Part shown: piece by piece, positions 52,391 to 60,962 of the stretch | How positions within the stretch are numbered: position 1 is the stretch's first letter | Layout of the letters: every line of letters begins with the position of its first letter | NCBI RefSeq assembly: GCF_016900355.1 | Contig: NZ_JACJKA010000012.1 | Span: forward strand, 1-64,000 | Origin: Bacteroides mediterraneensis | Lineage (GTDB): Bacteria > Bacteroidota > Bacteroidia > Bacteroidales > Bacteroidaceae | Reading direction: 5' to 3' | DNA: 64,000 nucleotides | Notes under the pieces: generated by a model | The model's input: only the letters and a program-made list of their open reading frames with translations | What the model was told of the DNA's origin: nothing | Databases searched by the model: none | Position numbers and translations under genes: made by a program

Positions 52391-52656
52391 TTAAGCTGCT
52401 CCAGGCGGTCGGCCTCTGTCTTCACCAGTTCCATGAAGCCTTCAAAGATTGTCGGGTCAATATCGCACTGGTCAATCAGCTGCTCGAATGTCAGGCTGTA
52501 TTCCGGATTGCATGCCATGAGGGAAGCATGAAGGAGCAGGTATGCATCCTCCAGCTTCTTTCCTTCGTACGGATGTCCGGTCAGCTGCTCATACTTGAAC
52601 AGCGACCGGAGACTGTATCGGAGGTAGTATTCCTTATTGTCAATACTTACTATCAT
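52348..52656 (-). CDS. Tail assembly chaperone, G protein
   Basis: A 102-residue protein (MIVSIDNKEYYLRYSLRSLF) that precedes the tape measure, where the chaperone gene G is expected. It ends soon after a nine-A run coding KKK. A programmed -1 slip at that run would join it to the frame that ends at 52043. The short form (G) and long form (GT) then coat the tape measure during tail assembly. It overlaps the tail-tube gene by 4 bp. Confidence 0.82.
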   Translation of the reverse strand: MIVSIDNKEYYLRYSLRSLFKYEQLTGHPYEGKKLEDAYLLLHASLMACNPEYSLTFEQLIDQCDIDPTIFEGFMELVKTEADRLEQLKKKAKPVKANRKKG

Positions 52657-53126
52657 GCCCCACCTGTCTTCACTTTTTCCAATTTTCCTACGCCCTTGAA
52701 CGTGGCAGACACAGTCATATTATCACCGTTCTGTCCTTTCAGGTCCACCTTGGTAATGATAGCCTCACCTTTGTAGTAAGTGGTCGTAGAACCATCCGGA
52801 GCAGTCCATCCTCCTTCAGGCACCGCATCGGTACTCTTATTCTTCGGAATACCTGCGATGATAGGTACTTTCTGAGCGGCCAATGCCTTGTCCATCAATG
52901 CTTCATAACTGATATCTACCGGAGTTCCATCATCAGGCGCACCTAACGACTCGGAGGATGCCTCCCAGTTAAATCCAGTCACTTCCGATTCATCCCACAG
53001 CCCGCTGTCCTTGGATGCCGTGCTGGTAGTATCAATGTTCAGAGTGAGCTGATGGTTGGTTGCCAGTGCCACGGCTTTCCCGTCTACAAAGACCATGAAA
53101 TCTTTACCTTTCAATACTTTTCTCAT
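52653..53126 (-). CDS. Major tail tube protein
   Basis: A 157-residue protein of the TP901-1 type major tail protein family, starting MRKVLKGKDFMVFVDGKAVA, with ATNHQLTLNIDTTSTASKDS and a C-terminal GQNGDNMTVSATFKGVGKLE. This fits the beta-sandwich tube protein. It is between the tail completion protein and the chaperone, as usual in siphovirus operons. It overlaps the neighbours by 4 bp each. Confidence 0.88.
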   Translation of the reverse strand: MRKVLKGKDFMVFVDGKAVALATNHQLTLNIDTTSTASKDSGLWDESEVTGFNWEASSESLGAPDDGTPVDISYEALMDKALAAQKVPIIAGIPKNKSTDAVPEGGWTAPDGSTTTYYKGEAIITKVDLKGQNGDNMTVSATFKGVGKLEKVKTGGA

Positions 53127-53515
53127 ACGTTTGTTGTGGTTAAGTTAAATACTAATTGTTGCATATATACGTTATCCGAAAATGACTCCATGGCGTCTTC
53201 CATGTAGCACTCCGTTACCTGGAACGTATTGTATATCCCTCCAGTACAGTCCAGCGCCTTACGTACCAGCTCTGCCACCTGAACGGATTCCTTATAGTTG
53301 TCGGAGAATACATACACGTCAACCGTTACCGCGTCCTCACCACTTCTTATGTCCTTCGTCCGTAAGGGAGCCACTGAGGAACGCTCGTAGCAGATGAAGG
53401 GAAATTTTGTTTCGGCCGATAAGGCTACCGGAAACATCCGGTTTCCGACTTTTTCCGTCAGTTCCTCCGAGAGAGTCATCCGGCTCAATATGTGTTCCGC
53501 TACTGATAGGCTCAT
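53123..53515 (-). CDS. Tail terminator/completion protein (DUF3168-like)
   Basis: A 130-residue protein beginning MSLSVAEHILSRMTLSEEL. Its segments FPFICYERSSVAP and DVYVFSDNYKESVQVAELV are those of the DUF3168/gp17-like tail completion family, which caps the tail at the head-proximal end. Its position after the HK97 gp10-like protein supports this. It overlaps both neighbours by 4 bp. Confidence 0.8.
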   Translation of the reverse strand: MSLSVAEHILSRMTLSEELTEKVGNRMFPVALSAETKFPFICYERSSVAPLRTKDIRSGEDAVTVDVYVFSDNYKESVQVAELVRKALDCTGGIYNTFQVTECYMEDAMESFSDNVYMQQLVFNLTTTNV

Positions 53516-54033
53516 TTTTTCGATGCTATTCGATTAATATATTTCTCAATTAAGCTGTTAAGGCTTGTCTGGGCTTCTGTCTGTTTGGACTTTACCGCGT
53601 TCTGGAAGAAGTAGGATGCCTGTATGCGTCCGGTGTATCGCTTCTTAGACAGCTTTCGGCTTGTCTTATTGTAGCGTTCTCCGGTTCCCAGATCAAAGAA
53701 TTTCAGTGTATAGGCGATGTCTTTAATCCCTCTTTTACGGTAACTCGCCGACTGCTTCCTGGTGAGTCCTCCTAAAATATCTACTCGCACTCCTCCTAAG
53801 TCCTTATAGACCTTGAACTTCACAAACCGCTGCATAGGCCGGTAGTTGATTCTTCCGTTCTTTCCCGACACGCTTCTCAGGTTCTGTACGGCCTGCTTCC
53901 GGATGATTCCTCCAGCCGCAGCCAGCCCCCGTCGTATTGCGCTTCTGGCTTCCCTGTTAGTCAATGACAGGTCCTTAATCATCTGATTAATTCTGCTGAC
54001 ATCTACCGTGAATTTTATACCCTCTACAGCCAT
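53512..54033 (-). CDS. HK97 gp10-like head-tail joining protein
   Basis: A 173-residue basic protein (AVEGIKFTVDVSRINQMIKD). The segment NREARSAIRRGLAAAGGIIRKQA is the typical start of the HK97 gp10 family, which helps to join head and tail. It is rich in Lys and Arg, especially towards the C-terminus. It lies between the capsid protein (55 bp upstream) and the DUF3168-like gene. Confidence 0.82.
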   Translation of the reverse strand: MAVEGIKFTVDVSRINQMIKDLSLTNREARSAIRRGLAAAGGIIRKQAVQNLRSVSGKNGRINYRPMQRFVKFKVYKDLGGVRVDILGGLTRKQSASYRKRGIKDIAYTLKFFDLGTGERYNKTSRKLSKKRYTGRIQASYFFQNAVKSKQTEAQTSLNSLIEKYINRIASKK

Positions 54034-54088
54034 AATTTACTAATAGAAGGACCGGGTGTTACCCCAGTCCTAAATTAAAGATTGAACA

Positions 54089-55243
54089 CTACTCCAATGT
54101 TGCCTTACCCACAGCGAACGCTTCCGAACGCAATGTCAACATGTCGTAATGCGTGTTGAAAATAAAGTAGGTAAGGTCTTTCTTAGCTACGGCTGCAGAC
54201 TGTGAGTCGACTGTCATACGCATCTTACCGAACTGACCAACCAGCTCATAGCTGAATACGCCAAATCCCAGCATATCCTTGTCCACATATTCAGTGACAT
54301 ACACCGGATAACCGTCAATCAGTCCGTTTTCGCAGATAAACAAACCGGAACCTGTGTCCTTAGGCGTGGACTTCAGCTTTGCCATCATGGATGCAGAGCA
54401 TACCCAGCAGGCTGTCCCATCCAGAACAACGCCTTTCTCCAAAGCAGCTGCTTCAATCTGCAAGACTTCTGTCCAAGTTGGCGCAGCGCCAGCCATCGTC
54501 ACAGCCGGAGTGGCATACGCATCTACGAAACATCCTTTAGATGCTTTGCTCAGCTGAGTCTTATTGAACATCCATTTGTTCAACAGGCGGGCAAGACCCA
54601 TAGTCAGCTGACGCTGTACGATGTCGAGTACCAATCCGCTTGACTGGTCAATCGCATGATTAGACACCGGAATACTGATACCCACTCTCTTAGGAGTCGG
54701 AGTAAGTTTACTCAGGTCCACCTTAGTGTCAGTCAGTTCCACATTCTCATCTTCCAGCGTAGCTTCCACACCGCCCGCTACTACCGGGAACTGCCATGCA
54801 CCCTCAATGCCGTACTGTACCTTACAGCCTACTCGGCCCAAGATAAGTCCTTTTTCCAATGGCTCGATGACATCACCGATGGTCAACGGGATAATAGGAG
54901 CAGCCGTGGTGCTGTCCGTCACGTCACGAGTCAACGGAATATCCATACCACCTGCCTTCACCAATGAACGTGTTTCCTCCGAAATCTGGCCACCATTACG
55001 CATGAATCTTACTGCTTCGTCGAACACGCGACCACGGTTCTCTCTCTGCACGGTCTGCTCCGTACGAGGCTGGTCTGCCTGTGCCATCCGAAGTTCCAGT
55101 ACAGCTTTTTCAGCCGTCAAGGCGTTCTTTTCGTCGATTTCGTCCTGAGTCATTTGTCTCTTTTCTGCCTCCAGGGTGTCGGCCATTTCCTTGAATCGTG
55201 CGTTAATCTCACGCACGCGCTTCATCATTTCTCTTTTTGTCAT
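54089..55243 (-). CDS. HK97-type major capsid protein
   Basis: A 384-residue capsid protein. The N-terminal 70 residues are a charged helical delta/scaffold domain (MTKREMMKRVREINARFKEM) that the protease removes; the mature fold begins after ENRGRVFDEAVRFMR. Other parts are DSTTAAPIIPLTIGDVIEPLE, EATLEDENVELTDTKVDL and ISIPVSNHAIDQS, typical of HK97 folds. I use the start at 55243; the longer ORF adds unrelated residues and overlaps the protease. It ends in a segment of 55 bp before the gp10-like gene. Confidence 0.92.
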   Translation of the reverse strand: MTKREMMKRVREINARFKEMADTLEAEKRQMTQDEIDEKNALTAEKAVLELRMAQADQPRTEQTVQRENRGRVFDEAVRFMRNGGQISEETRSLVKAGGMDIPLTRDVTDSTTAAPIIPLTIGDVIEPLEKGLILGRVGCKVQYGIEGAWQFPVVAGGVEATLEDENVELTDTKVDLSKLTPTPKRVGISIPVSNHAIDQSSGLVLDIVQRQLTMGLARLLNKWMFNKTQLSKASKGCFVDAYATPAVTMAGAAPTWTEVLQIEAAALEKGVVLDGTACWVCSASMMAKLKSTPKDTGSGLFICENGLIDGYPVYVTEYVDKDMLGFGVFSYELVGQFGKMRMTVDSQSAAVAKKDLTYFIFNTHYDMLTLRSEAFAVGKATLE

Positions 55244-55262
55244 TACCTTAAGATTTAAGTTG

Positions 55263-55856
55263 TTAGTTTTCTGATAATTTTCGAAGTTCAGCGACTTCTT
55301 CCTTGTATTCGTCCTTCCGGTCCTCCGGATAGAATTTTTCCAGACTCCGGACAGACACGTCTGTCCCCATGTAGGCCGGGTCAGACACGATACTGACATC
55401 GCCTATCCAGTCAATCTTGTTCACATATCGGTACAGCATGTTGCCTTTCCGCTCATATTGCACATTGTTCTCGTCCGTCATGTATGCGAATGATGATCCG
55501 AACAAGTCACCGCGTCTTACCATCTCTACCGCATAATCACCATCCTGCGTAGTCGGAGCCTCGAAACTATATTTCAATCCATGTGCATCTACCGTGAGTG
55601 ACAACGTACCGGAACCATTGTATCTTCTTGCCAGCATACGTCCAATCGTATGCTCCAGCAGTGCCTTCACATCACTGTGTGCCAGCAAATCCTGTGTCAC
55701 CGCACCCGAACGGATAATCTCGCGAAAGTACCGTTTGTTCTGCCTGTCATACAGCACCTCGCTTTCCTGGTCGAACACGATGGCGTATCCCTCGATGTTT
55801 CGGCTATCCTGCGCCAGCTTGGGCGCCGCGTCTTGTCCATAACTTCTAATTTCCAT
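55263..55856 (-). CDS. HK97-type prohead protease
   Basis: A 197-residue serine protease that processes the capsid. The catalytic His is in ALLEHTIGRML and the Ser in DLFGSSFAYM, with the family-typical EGYAIVFDQ start and DVSIVSDPAYMGTDV end. I use the ATG at 55856 rather than a TTG 6 bp upstream. It is between portal and capsid, in the canonical order. The conserved junction motif copy 2 lies just upstream. Confidence 0.9.
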   Translation of the reverse strand: MEIRSYGQDAAPKLAQDSRNIEGYAIVFDQESEVLYDRQNKRYFREIIRSGAVTQDLLAHSDVKALLEHTIGRMLARRYNGSGTLSLTVDAHGLKYSFEAPTTQDGDYAVEMVRRGDLFGSSFAYMTDENNVQYERKGNMLYRYVNKIDWIGDVSIVSDPAYMGTDVSVRSLEKFYPEDRKDEYKEEVAELRKLSEN

Positions 55857-55890
55857 AATCAATGCCTCTTTACCTTACCAGCGTAACTCG

Positions 55891-55906
55891 TATTTTGGTA
55901 GCACTT
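55891..55906 (-). promoter_or_regulatory. Conserved prophage junction motif, copy 2
   Basis: Minus-strand AAGTGCTACCAAAATA, abutting the portal stop codon and followed by CGAGTTACGCTGGTAAGG. It is between the portal and protease genes, in a 49-bp gap. Confidence 0.75.
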
Positions 55907-57156
55907 TATCCATTATTTCCTGGATTTTCTTCAATTTTCTTTCCTACCGGCATAAGATTTGCCGACACAAGCAGTTCGTCTCCACCCGGAACTGGAGGAT
56001 AACCTCTCTCTCGTCTTGCCTCGTTAATAGTCTGTAAGCCAGCCTGTATGTTTTTCTCCGTGACAGTAGCCAGCGTCATCAGGTCGGTGTTATAAAAGTC
56101 TTTTACCGAGAACTCGATACGGTATCTTCCATACTGCGATGGGACGAAAAGTTTTGCTGTAAATTCCAGAGAAAACTGTTTCAAGATCTGCTGCAAAGTG
56201 TCGCTCATGAACAATACCTGCGACATCTCGCTGGCCTTGTAGTTTGTCGACTGACCGGCGAACACCTTATCCGGGTGGACTCCGTAGAACCGGCATATCT
56301 CCAGCACGCCGAATTGCTTATTCTCCAGCAGTTTGCTGTCAGCTGGTGATAGGTCTATCGCACTGAACCCGGTACCTGCCGGCAGATTCATAATCTGCTT
56401 GCCGGATTTCAGTTCTTCGCTGACTCTGTCCGCCACATTCTTCAATTCGTTATCCTGAAACATTCCCACGCCCTTCACATAGGCATCTCCACCCGTTACG
56501 AATCCCCTTCTGGTTCCTCCCGGAGAATATACTTCTTCGCTCTTGTCGTCCGACATCGAAGCGATTCGCAGCACCTTAGCAGCATATCGCAGCGTTGACA
56601 CACCCAAATATCCGCCATCCGTAGACAGGTTACGGAGGTGGATCATCTCGTCCGCCTCGAACGTACCGAACACATGGTTCACCATGTCACTTACGATGTA
56701 CCGGTTAGACAGTTTGTCGTATGTGCAGGTGTTTGGGCTCAGCAATACCAGCCTGCCCAAGTCACCATTCGTTCGCCATTCCGGATATATGTATGCGTTG
56801 CCCTGGTTGAGCATCTGGACAACGGAATTCCGGATAAGGTCGAAGGATGTCTGCCGCTCGTTCGGCTTCAAGGCCAACAGGCTGGCCAGTCTTCCTGTAT
56901 CCTCCGTTTTCCAGTAGCTTCCGGCAACTTTCTTCTTAATCTGGAGTGGGAGTGAGGCAACCGTTCCAGACACGATGGACGTACAGCGATATACGGCTGC
57001 AAGCTTCATCGCCATGTCAGGACCTACCGCATACGAGCTTCCGGCTATTACCTGCATGTCATTATTTCCATACCATGTCGTTATATTCCCTTCACCGATA
57101 CTGCGTACCTGCTTCTTTCCGGTCAGCACATGCCAAGCATCTCTAAATTTTCCCAT
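55906..57156 (-). CDS. HK97-type portal protein
   Basis: A 416-residue portal, the ring through which DNA enters. The N-terminal segment MGKFRDAWHVLTGKK leads to MKLAAVYRCTSIVSGTVASLPLQI, then PNERQTSFDLIRNSVVQM and GVHPDKVFAGQSTNYKASE, all typical of the HK97 portal family. It follows the head-tail adaptor gene by 4 bp. Its stop codon touches junction motif copy 2. Confidence 0.92.
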   Translation of the reverse strand: MGKFRDAWHVLTGKKQVRSIGEGNITTWYGNNDMQVIAGSSYAVGPDMAMKLAAVYRCTSIVSGTVASLPLQIKKKVAGSYWKTEDTGRLASLLALKPNERQTSFDLIRNSVVQMLNQGNAYIYPEWRTNGDLGRLVLLSPNTCTYDKLSNRYIVSDMVNHVFGTFEADEMIHLRNLSTDGGYLGVSTLRYAAKVLRIASMSDDKSEEVYSPGGTRRGFVTGGDAYVKGVGMFQDNELKNVADRVSEELKSGKQIMNLPAGTGFSAIDLSPADSKLLENKQFGVLEICRFYGVHPDKVFAGQSTNYKASEMSQVLFMSDTLQQILKQFSLEFTAKLFVPSQYGRYRIEFSVKDFYNTDLMTLATVTEKNIQAGLQTINEARRERGYPPVPGGDELLVSANLMPVGKKIEENPGNNG

Positions 57157-57160
57157 AATG

Positions 57161-57478
57161 CTATTCGTTAATCAGTTCACACTTAATATCCCAGCTCATG
57201 TTTTTCCGGTTCCGGTCTATTGAAAGAATACGATAATTCTCACCTCCCCACGACAGCCTCATGTTACGTGTAATTCCAGGTCTGTATCGGATGGATACGT
57301 TCTTTATTGCAGTGAACACTGCTTCCCGGTTCTCTTCCTTCAGGTCTCCACTCTTGTCTTGTATTCTCGCACGTGTACGGAGGATAGTTTCCCATTTTCG
57401 CGTCTCGCCTCCCAGCTGGTCCCGTTCCACGGTCTCCTGCTGTATCTCTACCCAGTCTCTTAATAATCCTGCCTGCAT
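57161..57478 (-). CDS. Head closure / head-tail adaptor protein
   Basis: A 105-residue protein (MQAGLLRDWVEIQQETVERD) with GGETRKWETILRTRARIQDKSG and a conserved-looking ending YRILSIDRNRKNMSWDIKCE. These are the features of the SPP1 gp16 / HK97 head-closure family. It lies between the connector gp6-like gene (2 bp) and the portal gene. Confidence 0.82.
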   Translation of the reverse strand: MQAGLLRDWVEIQQETVERDQLGGETRKWETILRTRARIQDKSGDLKEENREAVFTAIKNVSIRYRPGITRNMRLSWGGENYRILSIDRNRKNMSWDIKCELINE

Positions 57479-57480
57479 GG

Positions 57481-57774
57481 TTATGAAAGTTTACGCCGTT
57501 GAATAAGAAGGAAAGTAAGTCCGTAAGGAATCTCGGATGAAACGGCGAAGGCTGCCGGCTCCCTGTTGGCATAGAATCCACCTGCCATAATCCGCACGGC
57601 CATCTTCAAGTCTGACGGGAGATTTCCTTCATCATCCGCCAGATTGGAAAGCGGCTGCTGGATATACAATTCTATAGCAGACTCAGCCGCCTCTATAAGT
57701 TCAGTGAGGTACTGGTCATCCTCATCATAATCAATGTTAAGGTGACGCTTTAAATCATCTACGGATATGTACAT
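57481..57774 (-). CDS. Head-tail connector protein (gp6-like)
   Basis: A 97-residue helical protein, MYISVDDLKRHLNIDYDEDD, YLTELIEAAESAIELYIQQ, of the HK97 gp6-like connector family that docks below the portal. It begins 48 bp after terminase, in the gap with junction motif copy 3. It is followed by the head-closure gene after 2 bp. Confidence 0.85.
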   Translation of the reverse strand: MYISVDDLKRHLNIDYDEDDQYLTELIEAAESAIELYIQQPLSNLADDEGNLPSDLKMAVRIMAGGFYANREPAAFAVSSEIPYGLTFLLIQRRKLS

Positions 57775-57804
57775 AAGCCTTTTTTACTTTACGTACATAT
57801 CCCG

Positions 57805-57820
57805 TATTTTGGTAGCACTT
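57805..57820 (-). promoter_or_regulatory. Conserved prophage junction motif, copy 3
   Basis: Minus-strand AAGTGCTACCAAAATA, 2 bp after the terminase stop, followed by CGGGATATGTACGTAAAG. It is between terminase and the connector gene. Confidence 0.75.
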
Positions 57821-57822
57821 TT

Positions 57823-59547
57823 TTATCGAATCGGGCGCTCGTAGTTGTTAAACTGGTAGAAAGTCATGATGGCCGTTATCACTCCGTCGATTTTCCGATT
57901 GTCAGAAATCTTGATAGGTTTCTTGTTGTCGTTCCGGTCCGTGTCCAGTACCGCGTTTCCAAAGCAGTACCAGTTTATCGGATTGTCGTTGAATGATACC
58001 TTGCCTGTACGTAACGCATACTCGAATGACTCTACAGGAGAGTTGAACGCTCCGTAGTTCTGCGGCACCGCACGCAGCACGTCGCGGAATCCGGATGCGG
58101 CCAGCATGTTGACGCACTCCTGCGACTTGTACGCATCATAACCCACGCCGACTATGCGGAGCGTACGGCTTCGCTCCAGTATATCCTGCACGATCATCCG
58201 GTAGTCTATCACATCTCCCTTGCACAGTTTAAGATATCCGCTTGCTACCCACTGGCTGTACAGCTCCCTGTTCGGATGATTTCTAAGTGCCCCTTCCGGG
58301 AAATAGTAGTCCGTATGAATGTGGAAGGAGCGAAGTGTATCGCTGTACAGATTGTACGATACCGCGGAAAAGTCGTCGTGTACGGAGAGGTCCATCGACA
58401 CCATCGTCATCGGTCCTCCCACAACCTTGTCAAGGTCTACATTACGCTTGCACGCCATAGCCTCATCTGCGGTTATCCATGCCTTCGCGTCATCCATCAC
58501 GAATATGTTCAGCAGCTTGGTGCGGAAAGCCTTCATGTCCTCATAGCTTCGAAGGGCTTCCCTATACTTGTGCTCGTAATAGTCGGTCTGTATAGTTACC
58601 CCCCAGTGAGGTTGTACTTTCTTCCACGTGTCTTCGCTTCCCTCGTCGTCGTCGATGTCCGGCTCGAAGATATGTGCGAACACGCTGTCATCCTCCAGCT
58701 TTCCCTCCAGAATGTCCTTATAACCTTGCAACTCTGCATAGAACGGTCCGTTCAACTTCTCCGATGCGGTGGTGATGATGACTGTAAGCGGATTGACACG
58801 TGCGCCCATGGAGGAGGTAAGCACGTTCTTCAGCTCCGCGCTGTCTGCCTGTGAGTATTCGTCAAGGATAACCAGTGAGGCGTTGAGTCCATCCAGCTTG
58901 TCTGCCTCGGATGCCAGGCACCTGGCAAAACTGCTGCGCCCCGGCATGAGATTGTACACCTTTTCCCGGTTAATCTTGAAACGCCTCATCTTCGGGTCCA
59001 TGTTCTTCAGGATTCCCTTGATTTCCTTGAAGCATATCTGCGCCTGTTCGTAGCTGTTGGCCGCCACATACGCCTGTGCGTTCGCATCGCCGAACAGCAG
59101 GTCGTCGATGGCCAGCGCCGCTACTGAGGTAGTCTTGCTGTACTTTCTTGGGACAAACAGCAGTGCGGTACGGCACAGACGTTTCTCCGGCGTTCGGTAG
59201 AAGCCCAGGATGGAGGCGAACTGGAAGACCTGAATCGGGGTAAGCCGGTACCGCGTGACACCCGTCATGCCATTAAACCGGAGCGACTCGTACACAACGA
59301 TGAACCGACGGACGGCAGACGGACGAAACTCGTAGGTATCGAGCAGGTGAAAGAAGCGGAGCAGGGCCAGCAGTTCATACAGGTTATGCCTGTCCGGACA
59401 GCTGCGTACACTGTTTATGTAGACTCTCAACCGAATGTCTGTCTTGTCAAGCGCTGGGTATCCGTCCAGATCAATACATTCCAGCTTATTCGCCGTATCC
59501 GTTTTCAAGTCTCTTAACCTCTGCTTCTCCTGCTCGTCGAGTATCAT
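57823..59547 (-). CDS. Phage terminase large subunit
   Basis: A 574-residue packaging motor. The ATPase has a deviating Walker A (FVPRKYSKTTSVA, near residue 132-144) and Walker B (ASLVILDEYSQ, near 225-235). The nuclease half shows TMVSMDLSVHDDFSAV (acidic residues) and a late DGVITAIMTFYQF. This is the HK97/P27-type large terminase. It overlaps the small subunit by 4 bp. The two Asp clusters needed for cleavage are present. Confidence 0.92.
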   Translation of the reverse strand: MILDEQEKQRLRDLKTDTANKLECIDLDGYPALDKTDIRLRVYINSVRSCPDRHNLYELLALLRFFHLLDTYEFRPSAVRRFIVVYESLRFNGMTGVTRYRLTPIQVFQFASILGFYRTPEKRLCRTALLFVPRKYSKTTSVAALAIDDLLFGDANAQAYVAANSYEQAQICFKEIKGILKNMDPKMRRFKINREKVYNLMPGRSSFARCLASEADKLDGLNASLVILDEYSQADSAELKNVLTSSMGARVNPLTVIITTASEKLNGPFYAELQGYKDILEGKLEDDSVFAHIFEPDIDDDEGSEDTWKKVQPHWGVTIQTDYYEHKYREALRSYEDMKAFRTKLLNIFVMDDAKAWITADEAMACKRNVDLDKVVGGPMTMVSMDLSVHDDFSAVSYNLYSDTLRSFHIHTDYYFPEGALRNHPNRELYSQWVASGYLKLCKGDVIDYRMIVQDILERSRTLRIVGVGYDAYKSQECVNMLAASGFRDVLRAVPQNYGAFNSPVESFEYALRTGKVSFNDNPINWYCFGNAVLDTDRNDNKKPIKISDNRKIDGVITAIMTFYQFNNYERPIR

Positions 59548-59891
59548 TCCTCCTCCTTTCGGGCTCTGTCCAGCATGTCTTCCAGCGGGTCGTTGTCTCC
59601 AGTAGATAATGTTCCAAGTGTCAGTCCCAACTCACGAAGTGAACGTCTTACCATTTCCTGTGCATCTTTCAATACCTTGAAGGCAGGGTGGGGAACCAAT
59701 TTCTCATTTCCCTCCCGTGTGATTTCCGTCAGGAAGGTACAGGTAAGGCTTTCGATATCCCTCTGTGCAAGCAGGAACGCATAGTAAGAACCTGCGGCCA
59801 TGGATATACAGGTTTCGAGATCCTTGGAGTAGGTGTTCTGGTTCTTCAGGGCTTTCCTGATTCTGCTTTTAATGCTTGTAATTTTTTCCAT
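59544..59891 (-). CDS. Phage terminase small subunit (P27 family)
   Basis: A 115-residue protein with SYYAFLLAQRDIESLTCTFL, HPAFKVLKDAQEMVRRSL and LRELGLTLGTLSTG, which fit the P27 small terminase family that recognises the packaging site. It overlaps the large subunit by 4 bp. The upstream 170-bp gap before the HNH gene is the probable cos region. Confidence 0.85.
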   Translation of the reverse strand: MEKITSIKSRIRKALKNQNTYSKDLETCISMAAGSYYAFLLAQRDIESLTCTFLTEITREGNEKLVPHPAFKVLKDAQEMVRRSLRELGLTLGTLSTGDNDPLEDMLDRARKEEE

Positions 59892-60063
59892 ATCCTCAAC
59901 CGTGAAAAAGTATTAAACCCCCTCGGATTCAAAATTGCCCGCGCGTGTAAACTTTAAGCGCACGGGGTTCAATCATTTTTAAAGTATTTTAAAAAATACC
60001 CCCCCGGGGATTTGTCGTTAATCTCTGCTAATGATTGATGGCAAACAGTCTTTCGGGCGTCTT
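59892..60063. other. Gap between terminase and HNH; possible cos region
   Basis: No ORF. An AT-rich background holds a CCCCCCCGGGGA block at about 59999-60010, the only GC-rich patch near. In cos-type phages with an HNH gene beside the small terminase, the packaging site lies in such a gap. Not proven. Confidence 0.4.
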
Positions 60064-60399
60064 TCAGTCGAGATACTTGCTTATAAACCTCTTTGTCTCA
60101 CGTTCAGAGCTGGCCTTCGCGGACTCCTTGCCTCTACTATGCATGCGTTCATGCGTTTTTTGGTGGCACTTTTCACACAGGCTTCTCAGATTTGTATAGT
60201 CGAAGGCCAGCCGCTCCATCTCTGAAATACTGTGCGCGCTTTCTATCGGCACGATATGGTGTACCTCTGTGGCCAGCGTGGCCCTGTCGTCCAGCAGGCA
60301 GTCCTCACACAGCGGGTTGCGGGCTATTTTGATGGCCCGCAGCTCCCGCCAGCGTTTGGACGTAATCAACCTTCTGTAATCCTTACTCCGACTGCTCAT
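60064..60399 (-). CDS. HNH endonuclease
   Basis: A 111-residue HNH nuclease with the zinc Cys pairs CEDC and CEKC and the catalytic VHHIVPIES (near residue 47), with TNLRSLCEKCHQKTH. HNH genes beside terminase genes cooperate in cos cleavage in HK97-like phages. It overlaps the gene upstream (60396) by 4 bp. The motif AAGTGCCACCAAAA inside it is coding and not counted as a junction motif. Confidence 0.9.
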   Translation of the reverse strand: MSSRSKDYRRLITSKRWRELRAIKIARNPLCEDCLLDDRATLATEVHHIVPIESAHSISEMERLAFDYTNLRSLCEKCHQKTHERMHSRGKESAKASSERETKRFISKYLD

Positions 60400-60686
60400 A
60401 GGTCTGTACTTTTCTTGACTGGCCTCGCCTTACGGTATCGTATCGGCAGTTTCGGTGTTCCCATATCATCGAACATCTGCACTATTTCATCAGGAACCGG
60501 TTCATCTATTGGATCATGTTCTTTATCAACTGCTCGTAGAAATGAGTAACACAGATAATTTTGCAGTTGGTATATAGATTTAAATCCATATTTTTCACAT
60601 ATATCTTTCAATCTCTTATAATCTGCAAGTGTGACTCTTGCTACAATCTGTACCGTTTGTATTCGTTTCTTCCTATTCATTCTCAA
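60396..60686 (-). CDS. Small basic phage protein, possibly ribbon-helix-helix
   Basis: A 96-residue basic protein. The N-terminal part RIQTVQIVARVTLADYKRLKD with a strand followed by helices suggests a ribbon-helix-helix type DNA-binding fold, but no confident family is seen. It overlaps the HNH gene by 4 bp and the DUF3127-like gene by 14 bp. Role unknown. Confidence 0.55.
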   Translation of the reverse strand: MRMNRKKRIQTVQIVARVTLADYKRLKDICEKYGFKSIYQLQNYLCYSFLRAVDKEHDPIDEPVPDEIVQMFDDMGTPKLPIRYRKARPVKKSTDL

Positions 60687-60951
60687 CCAGTTTTATTCTC
60701 CATGCTCTGATATTGTTGTACAGCCTTCCATTGAACTCTGTGACATGGCAGTTATAATCTACCTCAACCTTCTGGCCAACTGCCAGCCATTGGTTATTGA
60801 CATCTTCTCCCATCACATCGAAAGCCAGCGACTGGGCGTATTTCCCTCCATCAGTTTCTACTACTGCTGTACGCTTTAGGATTATTCTTTTATCCTTTGT
60901 AGTAATTTGTTCTATATCTTTCACTACTATTATTTGTCCTTTGATATTCAT
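60673..60951 (-). CDS. DUF3127-like OB-fold protein
   Basis: A 92-residue protein (MNIKGQIIVVKDIEQITTKD) with the pattern K.QSLAFDVMGED..NQWLAVGQKVEVD and FNGRLYNNIRAWRI of the DUF3127 family, thought to bind single-stranded DNA. It suits a role in phage DNA metabolism. It overlaps the gene downstream by 14 bp. Confidence 0.8.
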   Translation of the reverse strand: MNIKGQIIVVKDIEQITTKDKRIILKRTAVVETDGGKYAQSLAFDVMGEDVNNQWLAVGQKVEVDYNCHVTEFNGRLYNNIRAWRIKLVENE

Positions 60952-60962
60952 TTCTCCTCCTT

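Noticed and set aside
60150..60175. Fifth junction motif in the HNH gene
   Set aside because: AAGTGCCACCAAAA differs at a core base and is explained by the conserved codons of the CEKCHQKTH motif.
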